Shown piece by piece: positions 9,384-17,709 of a stretch of 64,000 nucleotides of DNA (the first letter of the stretch is position 1; every line of letters begins with the position of its first letter). The notes beneath the pieces were generated by a model. It saw only the letters and a list, made by a program, of their open reading frames with translations, was not told the DNA's origin and did no database searches. The DNA comes from Maribacter ulvicola (lineage in GTDB: Bacteria; Bacteroidota; Bacteroidia; Flavobacteriales; Flavobacteriaceae): NCBI RefSeq assembly GCF_900155985.1, contig NZ_FTMA01000007.1:62001-126000 (forward strand). Reading direction: 5' to 3'. The position numbers and the translations under genes are program-made.

Positions 9384-10604
9384 TTGAAAAGAAGAAGTTT
9401 TGTTGCAAAATCTAGTTTAAGCGGTTTAGCTGCTTTACTAGGAGTAGATATCGTTTTTAAAGAATTAATGCCAGCTGATTATACGCTAGTGGCTTTACAA
9501 GATGCTGATCCATTTAAATTATTCAATAAGGATAAAGGTATGGTCGTTTTAAACGATAAACCGTGGAATATAGAAGCGCAAGCTCATCTTTTAGATGATA
9601 AAGTGACTCCTAACAAGTCTATTTTTGTTCGAAATAACGGACTAATACCTGAAGAAATAGATGTTAAGAATTGGACGCTAACTATAGATGGTGAGTCTGT
9701 AAAACAAGAGAAAACCTATACGCTTGCAGAGTTAAAATCAAAGTTTGAACATCATACCTATCAATTAACCCTAGAATGCGGAGGTAATGGTAGAAATGAA
9801 TTTGATCCACCGGCAAAGGGAAATCAATGGTCAATTGGCGCGGTATATTGTGCTAGCTGGACAGGTATTAGATTACGGGATGTATTAGAAGATGTGGGCA
9901 TTAAAGAAGATGCTGTTTATTTTGGATACCATGCGGCAGATGTACACCTTAGTAGAGACCCAACAAAGGAACCAATTTCTAGAGGTGCTCCTATGTCAAA
10001 AGCAATGCAGGATGAAACTATATTGGCATTTAAAATGAATGGGGAGGATATTCCTTTAGCTCACGGTTATCCTTTACGGGTAATTGCGGGTGGTTGGCCG
10101 GCATCAGTTTCAGGGAAATGGTTACAACGTATTAGTATTAGAAACATAGTTCATGATGGAACTAAAATGACAGGTACGGCTTATAGAGTACCTTGCAAGC
10201 CTGTGGCGCCTGGTGAAAAGGTGGCAGATGAAGATATGTGTATTATTGAATCTATGCCGGTTAAGTCTTTAATTACTTACCCTAAATCAGGGGCTACCTT
10301 AGCTAAAGGAAAGAAATTGAATATTAGAGGTCATGCCTGGGCTGGTGAATTAGAAGTTTCTAAAATGGAATACTCCATAGATTTTGGAGCTACTTGGCAC
10401 GCTTGTCCTGTAGAAAAACCGGCCAACCGTTTGGCATGGCAGCATTTCTCAGCTTCTATATCATTTCCGCAAGAAGGGTATTATGAAGTATGGGCCAGAG
10501 CTACCGATGCCAATGGTGTTAGTCAACCCATGTTATTGCCGGGTTGGAATCCTAAAGGATATTTAAACAATGCTTGCCATAGAATAGCTGTAAAAATCGC
10601 ATAG
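9384..10604 (+). CDS. Molybdopterin sulfite oxidase / sulfite dehydrogenase catalytic subunit, Tat-exported
   Basis: This periplasmic Mo-cofactor enzyme probably oxidises sulfite to sulfate. The N-terminus MKRRSFVAKSSLSGLAALLG is a twin-arginine signal. The Mo-ligating Cys132 lies in LECGGNGR, with the Moco-binding domain at about residues 40-260 and the immunoglobulin-like dimerisation domain at about 280-400. The start must be TTG at 9384, because a stop precedes it directly in frame and the nearby ATG at 9377 is out of frame. The c-type cytochrome gene begins at the next base after its stop, indicating a SorAB-like pair. Confidence 0.85.
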   Translation: MKRRSFVAKSSLSGLAALLGVDIVFKELMPADYTLVALQDADPFKLFNKDKGMVVLNDKPWNIEAQAHLLDDKVTPNKSIFVRNNGLIPEEIDVKNWTLTIDGESVKQEKTYTLAELKSKFEHHTYQLTLECGGNGRNEFDPPAKGNQWSIGAVYCASWTGIRLRDVLEDVGIKEDAVYFGYHAADVHLSRDPTKEPISRGAPMSKAMQDETILAFKMNGEDIPLAHGYPLRVIAGGWPASVSGKWLQRISIRNIVHDGTKMTGTAYRVPCKPVAPGEKVADEDMCIIESMPVKSLITYPKSGATLAKGKKLNIRGHAWAGELEVSKMEYSIDFGATWHACPVEKPANRLAWQHFSASISFPQEGYYEVWARATDANGVSQPMLLPGWNPKGYLNNACHRIAVKIA

Positions 10605-11090
10605 ATGAAAAAGCAAAACCATGACAAATTAAAACGCGATTTTCAAGAATTATATAGAAAGACCATACTTGCAAGTGCTGTTATAGCAATAGGAGGGATT
10701 GCGTTGGTATATTTTATTGTAGATCCTAGTTTATCTGCTTTTAAGACCAACAAGCCAATAACGGAAATTGTTGATGTGCCTGTTGAAGAGGATTACGATA
10801 AAATAGAAAATGGTATTCATGTGCGCACCGGTTTTATTGATGCGCCCGGAATGATGGAAACTGTTCAGAATTGTACTAACTGCCATTCATCTAAATTGGT
10901 TATGCAAAATAGAATGAATGAAGAGCGTTGGAAGTCTACTATAAAATGGATGCAAGAGACTCAAAATCTATGGGATCTTGGAGAAAATGAAAGCGTAATT
11001 ATCAATTACTTAGTAACAAATTATCCGCCTAAAAAAGTGGGTAGGAGAGCGGCTTTGGCTAATGTTGAATGGTATCAATTAGAAGAGTAA
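10605..11090 (+). CDS. Membrane-anchored monohaem cytochrome c, partner of the sulfite oxidase
   Basis: This 161-residue protein has one N-terminal membrane helix (about residues 21-39), a linker, and a periplasmic domain with one haem-binding CTNCH at 90-94. Possible axial methionines are Met100 and Met104. It should accept electrons from the molybdopterin subunit encoded immediately upstream, with no intergenic bases, and pass them to the respiratory chain. Pairing with a SUOX-fold enzyme supports the SorB-like role. The electron acceptor is inferred. Confidence 0.85.
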   Translation: MKKQNHDKLKRDFQELYRKTILASAVIAIGGIALVYFIVDPSLSAFKTNKPITEIVDVPVEEDYDKIENGIHVRTGFIDAPGMMETVQNCTNCHSSKLVMQNRMNEERWKSTIKWMQETQNLWDLGENESVIINYLVTNYPPKKVGRRAALANVEWYQLEE

Positions 11091-11096
11091 TTTTAA

Positions 11097-11137
11097 TAAA
11101 AGAGCTTGTTACCGCTTACCGTAATAAGCTCTTTTAT
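11097..11137. terminator. Bidirectional terminator between cytochrome and TonB receptor genes
   Basis: The long inverted repeat AAAAGAGCTTGTTAC / GTAATAAGCTCTTTT carries A and T runs at its ends. It serves the plus-strand sulfite oxidase operon and the minus-strand receptor gene ending at 11150. Confidence 0.8.
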
Positions 11138-11149
11138 TGATTTAATAGA

Positions 11150-13423
11150 TTAGAGTGGTATGTTAATACTTAAATTGATGTTTCTACCAATGTTAGATAT
11201 TCCATCAGTTTTAAGTCTTGATAAGTGCGATATGTATTCTTTATCTAAAATGTTATTTGCACTTAACTTTAACTCCATTGGCTGATTTGAGATAGTTATT
11301 GTGCCTCCTATACCTAAGTTTAATAGGGAATACCCATCAGATTTAGTTTCAAAATCACTTACATTATTCTGTGCAAAATAGGATTTTATGGTTACAAATC
11401 CGTATCCGTTATTAAAACTTTCATTGATTTCATTAACCTCTATTCGTAAGGTGTTTGCCCAATTATTAGCAGGTATTAACGGTAGGTAGCCACTGCTTTT
11501 TAATTTTCCGGTCACAGAAGAAAAATTACTTTCCATATGTAACCAATCTAGTGGATGTGGGTGGTAATGTATACCTGCTTCACCACCATAAAGATTGGCA
11601 TCTTGTTGTTGATATAGGAAAACCGCATCTCCATTTAACGTTGTTCCGTTTGGTTCTAAGTAAATGTAGTCGGAAATAGAATTATAAAATCCGTTAACGT
11701 AAAATTCAAAATGCTCATTTGAAAATTCCAAAGACAAATCGGTCTGAATATTTCTTTCATTGTTTAAGTTGGCATTTCCTATTTCAAATCTATTGGTGCC
11801 TTCATGTGAACCGTTAGAAGTTAGTTCAGCCAAGTTAGGGGCTCTAAAGCCAGAGGCTATATTTAAACGGGTAATAAAGTTATTTGAAACATCTAATTTA
11901 TAACCTGCAGCAATATTAAAACTGTTGAAATTTCTATCTACGGTTTCTATAAAACCTTCTTCACCTGCTGTACCTGATGCTTCAGCTACAATACTTCTTA
12001 TATCGTAACGAACACCTAGTTGAATATCACTTTTACTAAAATGAATATGAGAAGTGGCTAAAAGTCCAATATCATTTGTTGTAGCATCCGGAATTAATAT
12101 TTCTTCACCATAATTGCTATTTTTTTGATTCATGCCCTGTAGGCCAACTATGGTCTCTACTGCCCCTATTTTAGGCATATTATATTGTAAATTGTAACTT
12201 AAAGTTTCAAGCAGCATGTCTAATGCAGCGCCTTCTTCTTCATGTTCCTCTTCATGTTCCTCTTCGTGCTCTTCTTCGTGCTCTTCTTCATGATGATGGT
12301 CCTCAAATTCCTTTCTGTCGTTTCGAGTAAATCCAATTATGGCCTGAAGACTAGAATTGTTAAAGTATAAATTAGATTTAGAGCTAATAATATGGCTGGT
12401 GATATCTTGAAATGGTTCAACTGCTGAGCGGCTGGTGGTTTGTGCACCAATTTCTTCGGGAATACCTAATTCTGAATTATTGTAATTGTAGCGTAACTCA
12501 GTTTTAAAATGAGCTAATTGATACGCTAAACCTGTTTTTATATCTTTTTCGTTAAATCTAGAATTGGTAACTCTTTCATTGTTACCTGTCTTATAATCAA
12601 CATGAGAACTACCACCAGCTCTAAGTAGAAATTTTATTTTTTCTGAAGAAGTTTTAAATCCGGCGCTACCATTATATCCTTGGGTGTTGGTAAAATAATT
12701 AAAGTTTACATCACCTTCTACATCATTAGAATTTGCAAACTTCTCAGGATTTAGATATAATACCCCGCCAAGTGCATCTGAACCATATAATAATGATGCG
12801 GGACCTTTTATAACTTCTACACTTTCTATGCCTGCATCACTTATGCCTAAGCCGTGTTCATCACCAAATTGTTGATTTTCTAGACGAATACCTTGGGTGT
12901 AGGTCAATACTCTGTTAGCGCTTAGTCCGCGTATGACCGGTTTCCCAATTCCAACTCCTGTAGATACACTTTCTACTCCAGGTATAGTGGTTATGCCTTC
13001 GGAGAGATTGATAGATCCTGCATTTTTTAAATCTTTAATGCTGGTTCTTTCTACCTTCATTACATTTTCACGTTGTAATTTGTGAAAAGGGGTAGATACA
13101 ATTACTTCCTCTATTTCTATAGCGCTGGGCATTAAATTGAGAGATAGCTTAGTGTTATTGTTTTTAATTTCAACAGTTTGTGAATATGTTTGAAACCCTA
13201 TATATGATATTACGATTTTAAATTCACCTAAAGGTAAATTGTTGATTTCATAATATCCAGCTGAGTTTGTAACCGTACCTTTTTCCAACTGAGGAAAATA
13301 AATTGAGACTTGTTCTAAAGGTGTTTGATCATCTTGACTATTAATAGTGCCCTGTAATGTGTTCTGTGCGAATGTAAATTGCACCAACAATGCTAACAGC
13401 ATTGTTATATAAATATTTTTCAT
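11150..13423 (-). CDS. TonB-dependent outer-membrane receptor, probable metal (zinc-type) transporter
   Basis: This is a 757-residue outer-membrane importer. In order it has a signal peptide (to FTFAQ at residue 20), a carboxypeptidase-regulatory-like domain (about 21-105), a plug (about 115-230, with VIRGLSANRVL and GSDALGGVLYL), and a 22-strand barrel ending in a C-terminal hydrophobic residue. About residues 371-397 hold a HHHEEEHEEEHEEEHEEE run within an extracellular loop, a typical metal-capturing feature. The gene for a small His/Cys-rich exported protein lies 49 bp upstream on the same strand. Zinc is the likely substrate by analogy and is not proven here. Confidence 0.87.
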   Translation of the reverse strand: MKNIYITMLLALLVQFTFAQNTLQGTINSQDDQTPLEQVSIYFPQLEKGTVTNSAGYYEINNLPLGEFKIVISYIGFQTYSQTVEIKNNNTKLSLNLMPSAIEIEEVIVSTPFHKLQRENVMKVERTSIKDLKNAGSINLSEGITTIPGVESVSTGVGIGKPVIRGLSANRVLTYTQGIRLENQQFGDEHGLGISDAGIESVEVIKGPASLLYGSDALGGVLYLNPEKFANSNDVEGDVNFNYFTNTQGYNGSAGFKTSSEKIKFLLRAGGSSHVDYKTGNNERVTNSRFNEKDIKTGLAYQLAHFKTELRYNYNNSELGIPEEIGAQTTSRSAVEPFQDITSHIISSKSNLYFNNSSLQAIIGFTRNDRKEFEDHHHEEEHEEEHEEEHEEEHEEEGAALDMLLETLSYNLQYNMPKIGAVETIVGLQGMNQKNSNYGEEILIPDATTNDIGLLATSHIHFSKSDIQLGVRYDIRSIVAEASGTAGEEGFIETVDRNFNSFNIAAGYKLDVSNNFITRLNIASGFRAPNLAELTSNGSHEGTNRFEIGNANLNNERNIQTDLSLEFSNEHFEFYVNGFYNSISDYIYLEPNGTTLNGDAVFLYQQQDANLYGGEAGIHYHPHPLDWLHMESNFSSVTGKLKSSGYLPLIPANNWANTLRIEVNEINESFNNGYGFVTIKSYFAQNNVSDFETKSDGYSLLNLGIGGTITISNQPMELKLSANNILDKEYISHLSRLKTDGISNIGRNINLSINIPL
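12231..12297. repeat. 12-bp tandem repeat encoding Glu-Glu-Glu-His units
   Basis: Four to five imperfect copies of a 12-bp unit (CTTCTTCGTGCT-like) lie within the TonB receptor gene. They encode repeated EEEH in a surface loop. The units differ by synonymous changes. Copy number is likely to vary between strains. Confidence 0.8.
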
Positions 13424-13472
13424 ATAAAATTATATTAAGATTTTTAGACTTTACCGTAATTAAAATAATGAC

Positions 13473-13799
13473 TTAATACGAAGGTGGTCCTCTTAATACA
13501 AAATGAAGTTGCTGATATTTGGTTAAGAAGTAGTAATTGTTGATATTAACTTTTGTAATTGGTGCGAATGCAACAAACTCAGGATATAAGAAATCTGGGT
13601 AAAATAACGAAGCTATCTGATAATGTTCAAAATCGCAATCGAACTCGATAGCATGAATATGTAATTCTTTAGAGACACAATGCAACTCTTTATGTTCATT
13701 TACTGCATGCGAAATTTTAACAAAATATGGTCCCAATAAGCCTGCCAATAAAATTACGGCAATCAAGGGATAGATAATTTTGTCTTTCACAAAACTCAT
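13473..13799 (-). CDS. Small exported His/Cys-containing protein upstream of the TonB receptor
   Basis: This 108-residue protein has an N-terminal hydrophobic segment (about residues 10-30) that could be a signal peptide or anchor. After it comes a metal-ligand-rich stretch with HAVNEHKELHC, HIHAIEFDCDFEHY, and a C-terminal LRGPPSY. I recall such short proteins with RGPP tails next to metal-type TonB receptors in Flavobacteriaceae, but I know no published function. A role as periplasmic metal chaperone or sensor is inference from the ligands and the operon position. Confidence 0.65.
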   Translation of the reverse strand: MSFVKDKIIYPLIAVILLAGLLGPYFVKISHAVNEHKELHCVSKELHIHAIEFDCDFEHYQIASLFYPDFLYPEFVAFAPITKVNINNYYFLTKYQQLHFVLRGPPSY

Positions 13800-13850
13800 T
13801 ACGGCAAAACTAATTAATGAAGATATGTTAAGTGTTAAATAACTATTAAA

Positions 13851-14168
13851 TTAATTGAATAAAAAACCTAGACCTATACGTTTAAGCATTTTTTTCTCAA
13901 AAGCCCAAAAGAATTTGAATTGACCCAATAACCACCCATAAATTATCAAAAGAATTTGGTAAAATGGGAAAATTAATAAAATTCTTAAAATCCAATAGAT
14001 GGTTATTCCCCACCATGCATCTGGAAAATTAGATTGCTGTAAGCCTATTAAATTTAGAAAAGGTTTAGCAACATAGACCGAGGAGGATCCTGTAATTGCA
14101 AAAACAATGAAAATAATGGTTAATTGAAAATTGCCGGTAACGCCCCAACGTTCTTTTAATCTTTGCAT
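13851..14168 (-). CDS. Small membrane protein, DUF6787-like
   Basis: This protein of about 105 residues has two or three hydrophobic helices and a conserved-looking N-terminus MQRLKERWGVTGNFQL. The ORF extends seven codons further to 14189, but MQRLKERWG is the natural beginning and is chosen. The central WWGITIYWILRILLIFPFYQ is a membrane helix. I associate it tentatively with DUF6787. The function is unknown. It lies just downstream of the DUF6146-like lipoprotein gene in the same orientation. Confidence 0.7.
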   Translation of the reverse strand: MQRLKERWGVTGNFQLTIIFIVFAITGSSSVYVAKPFLNLIGLQQSNFPDAWWGITIYWILRILLIFPFYQILLIIYGWLLGQFKFFWAFEKKMLKRIGLGFLFN

Positions 14169-14198
14169 GACATAAATTGAATACCGCAAATATACTTT

Positions 14199-14663
14199 TT
14201 ATATGCGGGGTACAAAAGGACCTAAACGTTGATTGTACTTTCTTTGAAAATAGATAAAGTAATTATATAGTTTGTAATTAACTTCATATCCGTAATCTAT
14301 TTGACTAGAGTAATCTATTTGTAGTTCATATAAATTAGGATCATAGCGAGAAGATTGTATAACTCTATTGTTCCATTCTAAGACCATAATATAATTTCTG
14401 TTTTCAAGGAAACTTTGAGAATGATACCCTTGGGGCTTTGCAACTGAGCTTAACCAAAAATTAAAGCCTGGTTCAATAATTATTATGTCATATTCTGTTT
14501 TGTCACTAGATATATTAATGGTATCCCCTTCTATTTGATTAAAAGCTTGTTGCTCGTCTTTTGAAAAAGACAATGACTTTTTTGTGGGGCTACAACTCAT
14601 CCATAAAAGTATAATAGCTCCTAAAACGGATATGTTTATAAATAGAGAGTATTCTTTTTTCAT
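14199..14663 (-). CDS. DUF6146-like lipoprotein
   Basis: This lipoprotein of about 154 residues has the lipobox LLWMSC at about residue 24 from ATG 14663. The alternative start at 14678 is a TTG inside the terminator stem of the next gene, so it is rejected. Conserved-looking parts are YDIIIIEPGFNFWL, GYHSQSFLENRNY, RYDPNLYE and the C-terminal YNYFIYFQRKYNQRLGPFVP. The function is unknown. The gene is followed at 10-30 bp by the DUF6787-like gene. Confidence 0.75.
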   Translation of the reverse strand: MKKEYSLFINISVLGAIILLWMSCSPTKKSLSFSKDEQQAFNQIEGDTINISSDKTEYDIIIIEPGFNFWLSSVAKPQGYHSQSFLENRNYIMVLEWNNRVIQSSRYDPNLYELQIDYSSQIDYGYEVNYKLYNYFIYFQRKYNQRLGPFVPRI

Positions 14664-14677
14664 AAATATAAGATACA

Positions 14678-14711
14678 AAAAAACCCGCTTGCAACTGCAA
14701 GCGGGTTTTTT
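14678..14711 (-). terminator. Terminator of the DUF937 gene
   Basis: The perfect 15-bp stem AAAAAACCCGCTTGC / GCAAGCGGGTTTTTT with a 4-nt loop lies 18 bp beyond the minus-strand stop at 14729. It separates this gene from the DUF6146-like gene. Confidence 0.9.
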
Positions 14712-14728
14712 AATTTAATCTTAAAATA

Positions 14729-15364
14729 TTATTTGCCGAAAAGTCCCCCTAAAAGACCTCCAATTCCTCCTTTAGTTTTATTGCTTCCCATTACCATACC
14801 GGCTACGTCATCTAATATGCTACCATCACCATCGGCATCTAACAAAGAAGTAATTAGACTTTGGTTTTCTTGTGGCTGTCCACCTAGCATGCTGCCTAAA
14901 AGCGCATTCATGCCTGAACTATCATTTACATTACTTTGTGCAGTTTGCTTACCTAAAAACCCCATTACAATGGGGGCAGCTATTTTTAATATTTGCGCAA
15001 CCGATCCGGCATCTAAACCAGATTTCTGACTTAATGCGTTTTCAACTTGTGGTTGTTTGTTGCCAAATACATGGCCTAATATACCAGCGCCATCAGCCAT
15101 TACGCTGTCATCAACACCGCCACCAAAGAGACCGCTTAAATTGTCTAAGATACCACCATCATGATTGTTAGATGATAATGCGCTCATTAAGCCTTGAGCT
15201 CCTTCTGGTGTAGAAACATTTTTCTTCATTGCCCCAAGTATAAGTGGCATAGCCATACTTAGCACATTTGCGGTTTTGTCTTCAGGTTGATTTGTCTGCC
15301 CTGCAACACCACTAATTAATTGTTGCCCCATGGGGCTGTTCAATAAATCTAATAATCCAGCCAT
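14729..15364 (-). CDS. DUF937 domain protein
   Basis: This 211-residue protein has two DUF937-type segments. The first (about residues 5-60) contains MGQQLISGVAGQTNQ and MAMPLILGAMKKN. The second (about 110-150) contains IAAPIVMGFLGKQ. The C-terminus is very rich in Gly, Asp and Ser (DADGDGSILDDVAG, GIGGLLGGLFGK). It has no signal peptide. The family function is unknown. It lies downstream of serA with a 70-bp gap on the same strand. Confidence 0.85.
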   Translation of the reverse strand: MAGLLDLLNSPMGQQLISGVAGQTNQPEDKTANVLSMAMPLILGAMKKNVSTPEGAQGLMSALSSNNHDGGILDNLSGLFGGGVDDSVMADGAGILGHVFGNKQPQVENALSQKSGLDAGSVAQILKIAAPIVMGFLGKQTAQSNVNDSSGMNALLGSMLGGQPQENQSLITSLLDADGDGSILDDVAGMVMGSNKTKGGIGGLLGGLFGK

Positions 15365-15435
15365 TGTAATAGTTAATTTAATGTTTATGCTGAAAAATAC
15401 GAAAAAGAGTCAATAAAATAAGTTATTGAGTATCA

Positions 15436-16386
15436 TTAATTTAATAAGGAAATGATTTGATCTGCCAATTCTAGTCCAATTCTTTCCTGTGCCTCAAGTG
15501 TTGCTGCACCAATATGCGGAGAAAGTGATATGCTAGAGTGCATCAATATTTTAATTTCCGGCTTTGGTTCAGATTCATAAACATCTAAACCTGCAAAGGC
15601 TACTGTTCCATTTTCTAGCGCTTCTATAAGTGCTACTTCATCTAAAACACCACCTCTTGCAGCATTTACGATTCCTACACCTTTTTTCATTTTTGCAAAT
15701 TCAGATTTTCCAAGAACATAATTGTCTTGTCCTGGAATATGCATTGAAATATAATCTGCCTGTTTAAGTAAATCTTCTTTCTGTGTATTTTTAAGGTTGA
15801 AGTTCACTTTCTGACCATCAAAAAAAGAAATTTCAATATTGGCCTGATCCACTTCTGGGTCACAATACACCACCTTCATACCTGCGCCAATGGCAAGTTT
15901 TGCAGTCGCTTGACCAATATTTCCAAAGCCAAAAATACCTAAAGTTTTACCTCTTAGTTCAGTTCCTTTTGAATACGATTTTTTAAGAGCTTTAAAGTTG
16001 CTATCTCCCTCTAAAGGCATATTTCTGTTGGCATCATATAAAAAACGAGCGCCACCAAATAAATGGGCAAATACGAGTTCTGCAACAGATTCTGATGAAG
16101 CAGCCGGTGTGTTTATAACATGAATACCTTTTTCTTTTGCGTAGGCTACATCTATATTGTCCATGCCAACACCACCACGACCAATTAATTTTAAGCTGGG
16201 GCAGGCGTCTATTAGATCTTGCCTAACCTTGGTAGCACTACGCACTAACAAGGCAGCAATATTATGTTCGTTTATATAATGGGCCAGCTGTTCTTGCGCA
16301 ACGGTTGTTGTTAAAACTTCAAACCCTGATTTCTCTAGCGCAGAAATACCGTTCTGAGAAATACCATCATTTGCTAATATCTTCAT
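15436..16386 (-). CDS. serA: D-3-phosphoglycerate dehydrogenase (D-2-hydroxyacid dehydrogenase)
   Basis: This cytoplasmic NAD enzyme should oxidise 3-phosphoglycerate to 3-phosphohydroxypyruvate, the first step of serine synthesis. Family marks are RGGVGMDNID, the Rossmann motif GFGNIGQA, the catalytic Arg in NAARGG, a Glu in the YESEPKP region and His in SPHIGAAT. At 316 residues it is the short form without an ACT regulatory domain, so direct serine feedback through ACT is not expected. serC lies 188 bp upstream on the same strand, which supports the substrate assignment. Confidence 0.88.
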   Translation of the reverse strand: MKILANDGISQNGISALEKSGFEVLTTTVAQEQLAHYINEHNIAALLVRSATKVRQDLIDACPSLKLIGRGGVGMDNIDVAYAKEKGIHVINTPAASSESVAELVFAHLFGGARFLYDANRNMPLEGDSNFKALKKSYSKGTELRGKTLGIFGFGNIGQATAKLAIGAGMKVVYCDPEVDQANIEISFFDGQKVNFNLKNTQKEDLLKQADYISMHIPGQDNYVLGKSEFAKMKKGVGIVNAARGGVLDEVALIEALENGTVAFAGLDVYESEPKPEIKILMHSSISLSPHIGAATLEAQERIGLELADQIISLLN

Positions 16387-16574
16387 ATGTTTTACTCGAT
16401 AATCGAGATATTAATGTTCTTAGGCTAGCTAGTGCTTGCCATTTGGACAAACCTCGAAATTTTACGTATATTTTCTAAAGCAATACTTTATAGGTTTCGC
16501 TTAAAGTGTATTACTCAATTTTTAATTTAGAACTGAATGTAAGGAAAGCTTTCAAAATAAATCGTTTAAACCAA

Positions 16575-17639
16575 TTATCCTTTACGCTCCATTTCACTCA
16601 TTACATCAACCAATACGCCAACGCTTTCTAAAGATAGGGCGTTGTACATGCTAGCTCTGTAACCACCCACAGAACGGTGCCCGTTTAAACCATTTATTCC
16701 AGCTTCTTTCAACATAGTATCAAAAGTGGATTTCAAAACCTCGTCTGTAATATTAAATGTAGCGTTCATTAATGAGCGATCTTCAATATTTGCATAGCCT
16801 TTAAATACAGGGTTTAAATCTATCTCAGAATATAATAATCTTGCTTTTTTCTCATTAACCTCTTCTATGGCAGCTATACCACCAAGGTTTTTTAGCCATT
16901 CTAATGTTAGCATGGATGTATAAACCGCAAAAACTGACGGAGTGTTGAACATGCTATCTTTGGCTATGTGTACCTGATAATCAAGCATAGAAGGAATTTT
17001 TCTAGAAACCTGTCCTAAAATGTCCTCTTTTACTATAACTAAGGTTGTGCCTGCTGGACCCATGTTTTTCTGTGCACCTGCATAGATTAAATCGAACTGA
17101 GAAAAATCCATAGTTCTAGAAAAAATATCAGAACTCATGTCACATACCAATGGACAATCTGTTTTTGGGAACTTCTTGAACTGGGTACCGTAAATGGTAT
17201 TGTTTGATGTTATGTGAAGATAATCTAAATCAGATGGAACTGAATACTCTTTAGGAATATATGTAAATTTTTCATCTTTAGAAGAACCTACTTCAACAAC
17301 ATCCCCAAATAATTTTGCTTCTTTAATTGCTTTGTCGCTCCAAGTGCCGGTGTTTAAATAGCCTGCTTTTTTTTCTAATAAGTTATAAGCAACCATTAAA
17401 AACTCAAGACTTGCTCCACCTTGTAGAAATAGTGCTTTATATCCTTTATCCTTAAGGTCTAAAAGTTCTAGTGCTAAAGATCTTGCATTTTCCATTACAG
17501 CAACAAAATCTTTACTTCTATGTGAAATTTCTACTAGTGAAAGTCCAGAACCGTTGAAGTCCATAACTGCTTCAGAAGCTTTTAACAATACTTCTTTTGG
17601 TAATATACAAGGACCTGCGCTAAAATTATGTTTTTTCAT
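16575..17639 (-). CDS. serC: Phosphoserine aminotransferase
   Basis: This PLP enzyme transaminates 3-phosphohydroxypyruvate to phosphoserine and also serves pyridoxal synthesis. It has 354 residues, which is normal. It opens with HNFSAGPCILPKEVL, has the phosphate-binding HRSKDF motif, and the PLP lysine lies in YAGAQKNMGPAG. The C-terminal GHRSVGGYRASMYNA is diagnostic. It lies between the acyl-CoA reductase gene and serA on the minus strand. Confidence 0.95.
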   Translation of the reverse strand: MKKHNFSAGPCILPKEVLLKASEAVMDFNGSGLSLVEISHRSKDFVAVMENARSLALELLDLKDKGYKALFLQGGASLEFLMVAYNLLEKKAGYLNTGTWSDKAIKEAKLFGDVVEVGSSKDEKFTYIPKEYSVPSDLDYLHITSNNTIYGTQFKKFPKTDCPLVCDMSSDIFSRTMDFSQFDLIYAGAQKNMGPAGTTLVIVKEDILGQVSRKIPSMLDYQVHIAKDSMFNTPSVFAVYTSMLTLEWLKNLGGIAAIEEVNEKKARLLYSEIDLNPVFKGYANIEDRSLMNATFNITDEVLKSTFDTMLKEAGINGLNGHRSVGGYRASMYNALSLESVGVLVDVMSEMERKG

Positions 17640-17709
17640 CTGTGTGTAAATTAAGGATGCAAATGTCAGGATTTTTTAAAGATTTTTCGATATGGAACGG
17701 TATTTAATT

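Noticed and set aside
12231-12297. CRISPR-like short repeats
   Set aside because: The 12-bp units are head-to-tail without spacers and are in frame, coding for EEEH. They are a coding tandem repeat.
14733-15171. Two overlapping plus-strand frames within the DUF937 gene
   Set aside because: The Gly/Asp-rich composition of the DUF937 gene leaves stop-free complements. They have no start context or motif.
16395-16407. CTCGAT-A-ATCGAG palindrome upstream of serA as an operator
   Set aside because: The site is 13 bp and lies 9 bp before the start codon. I found no second copy in the window and no regulator nearby, so it may be chance.
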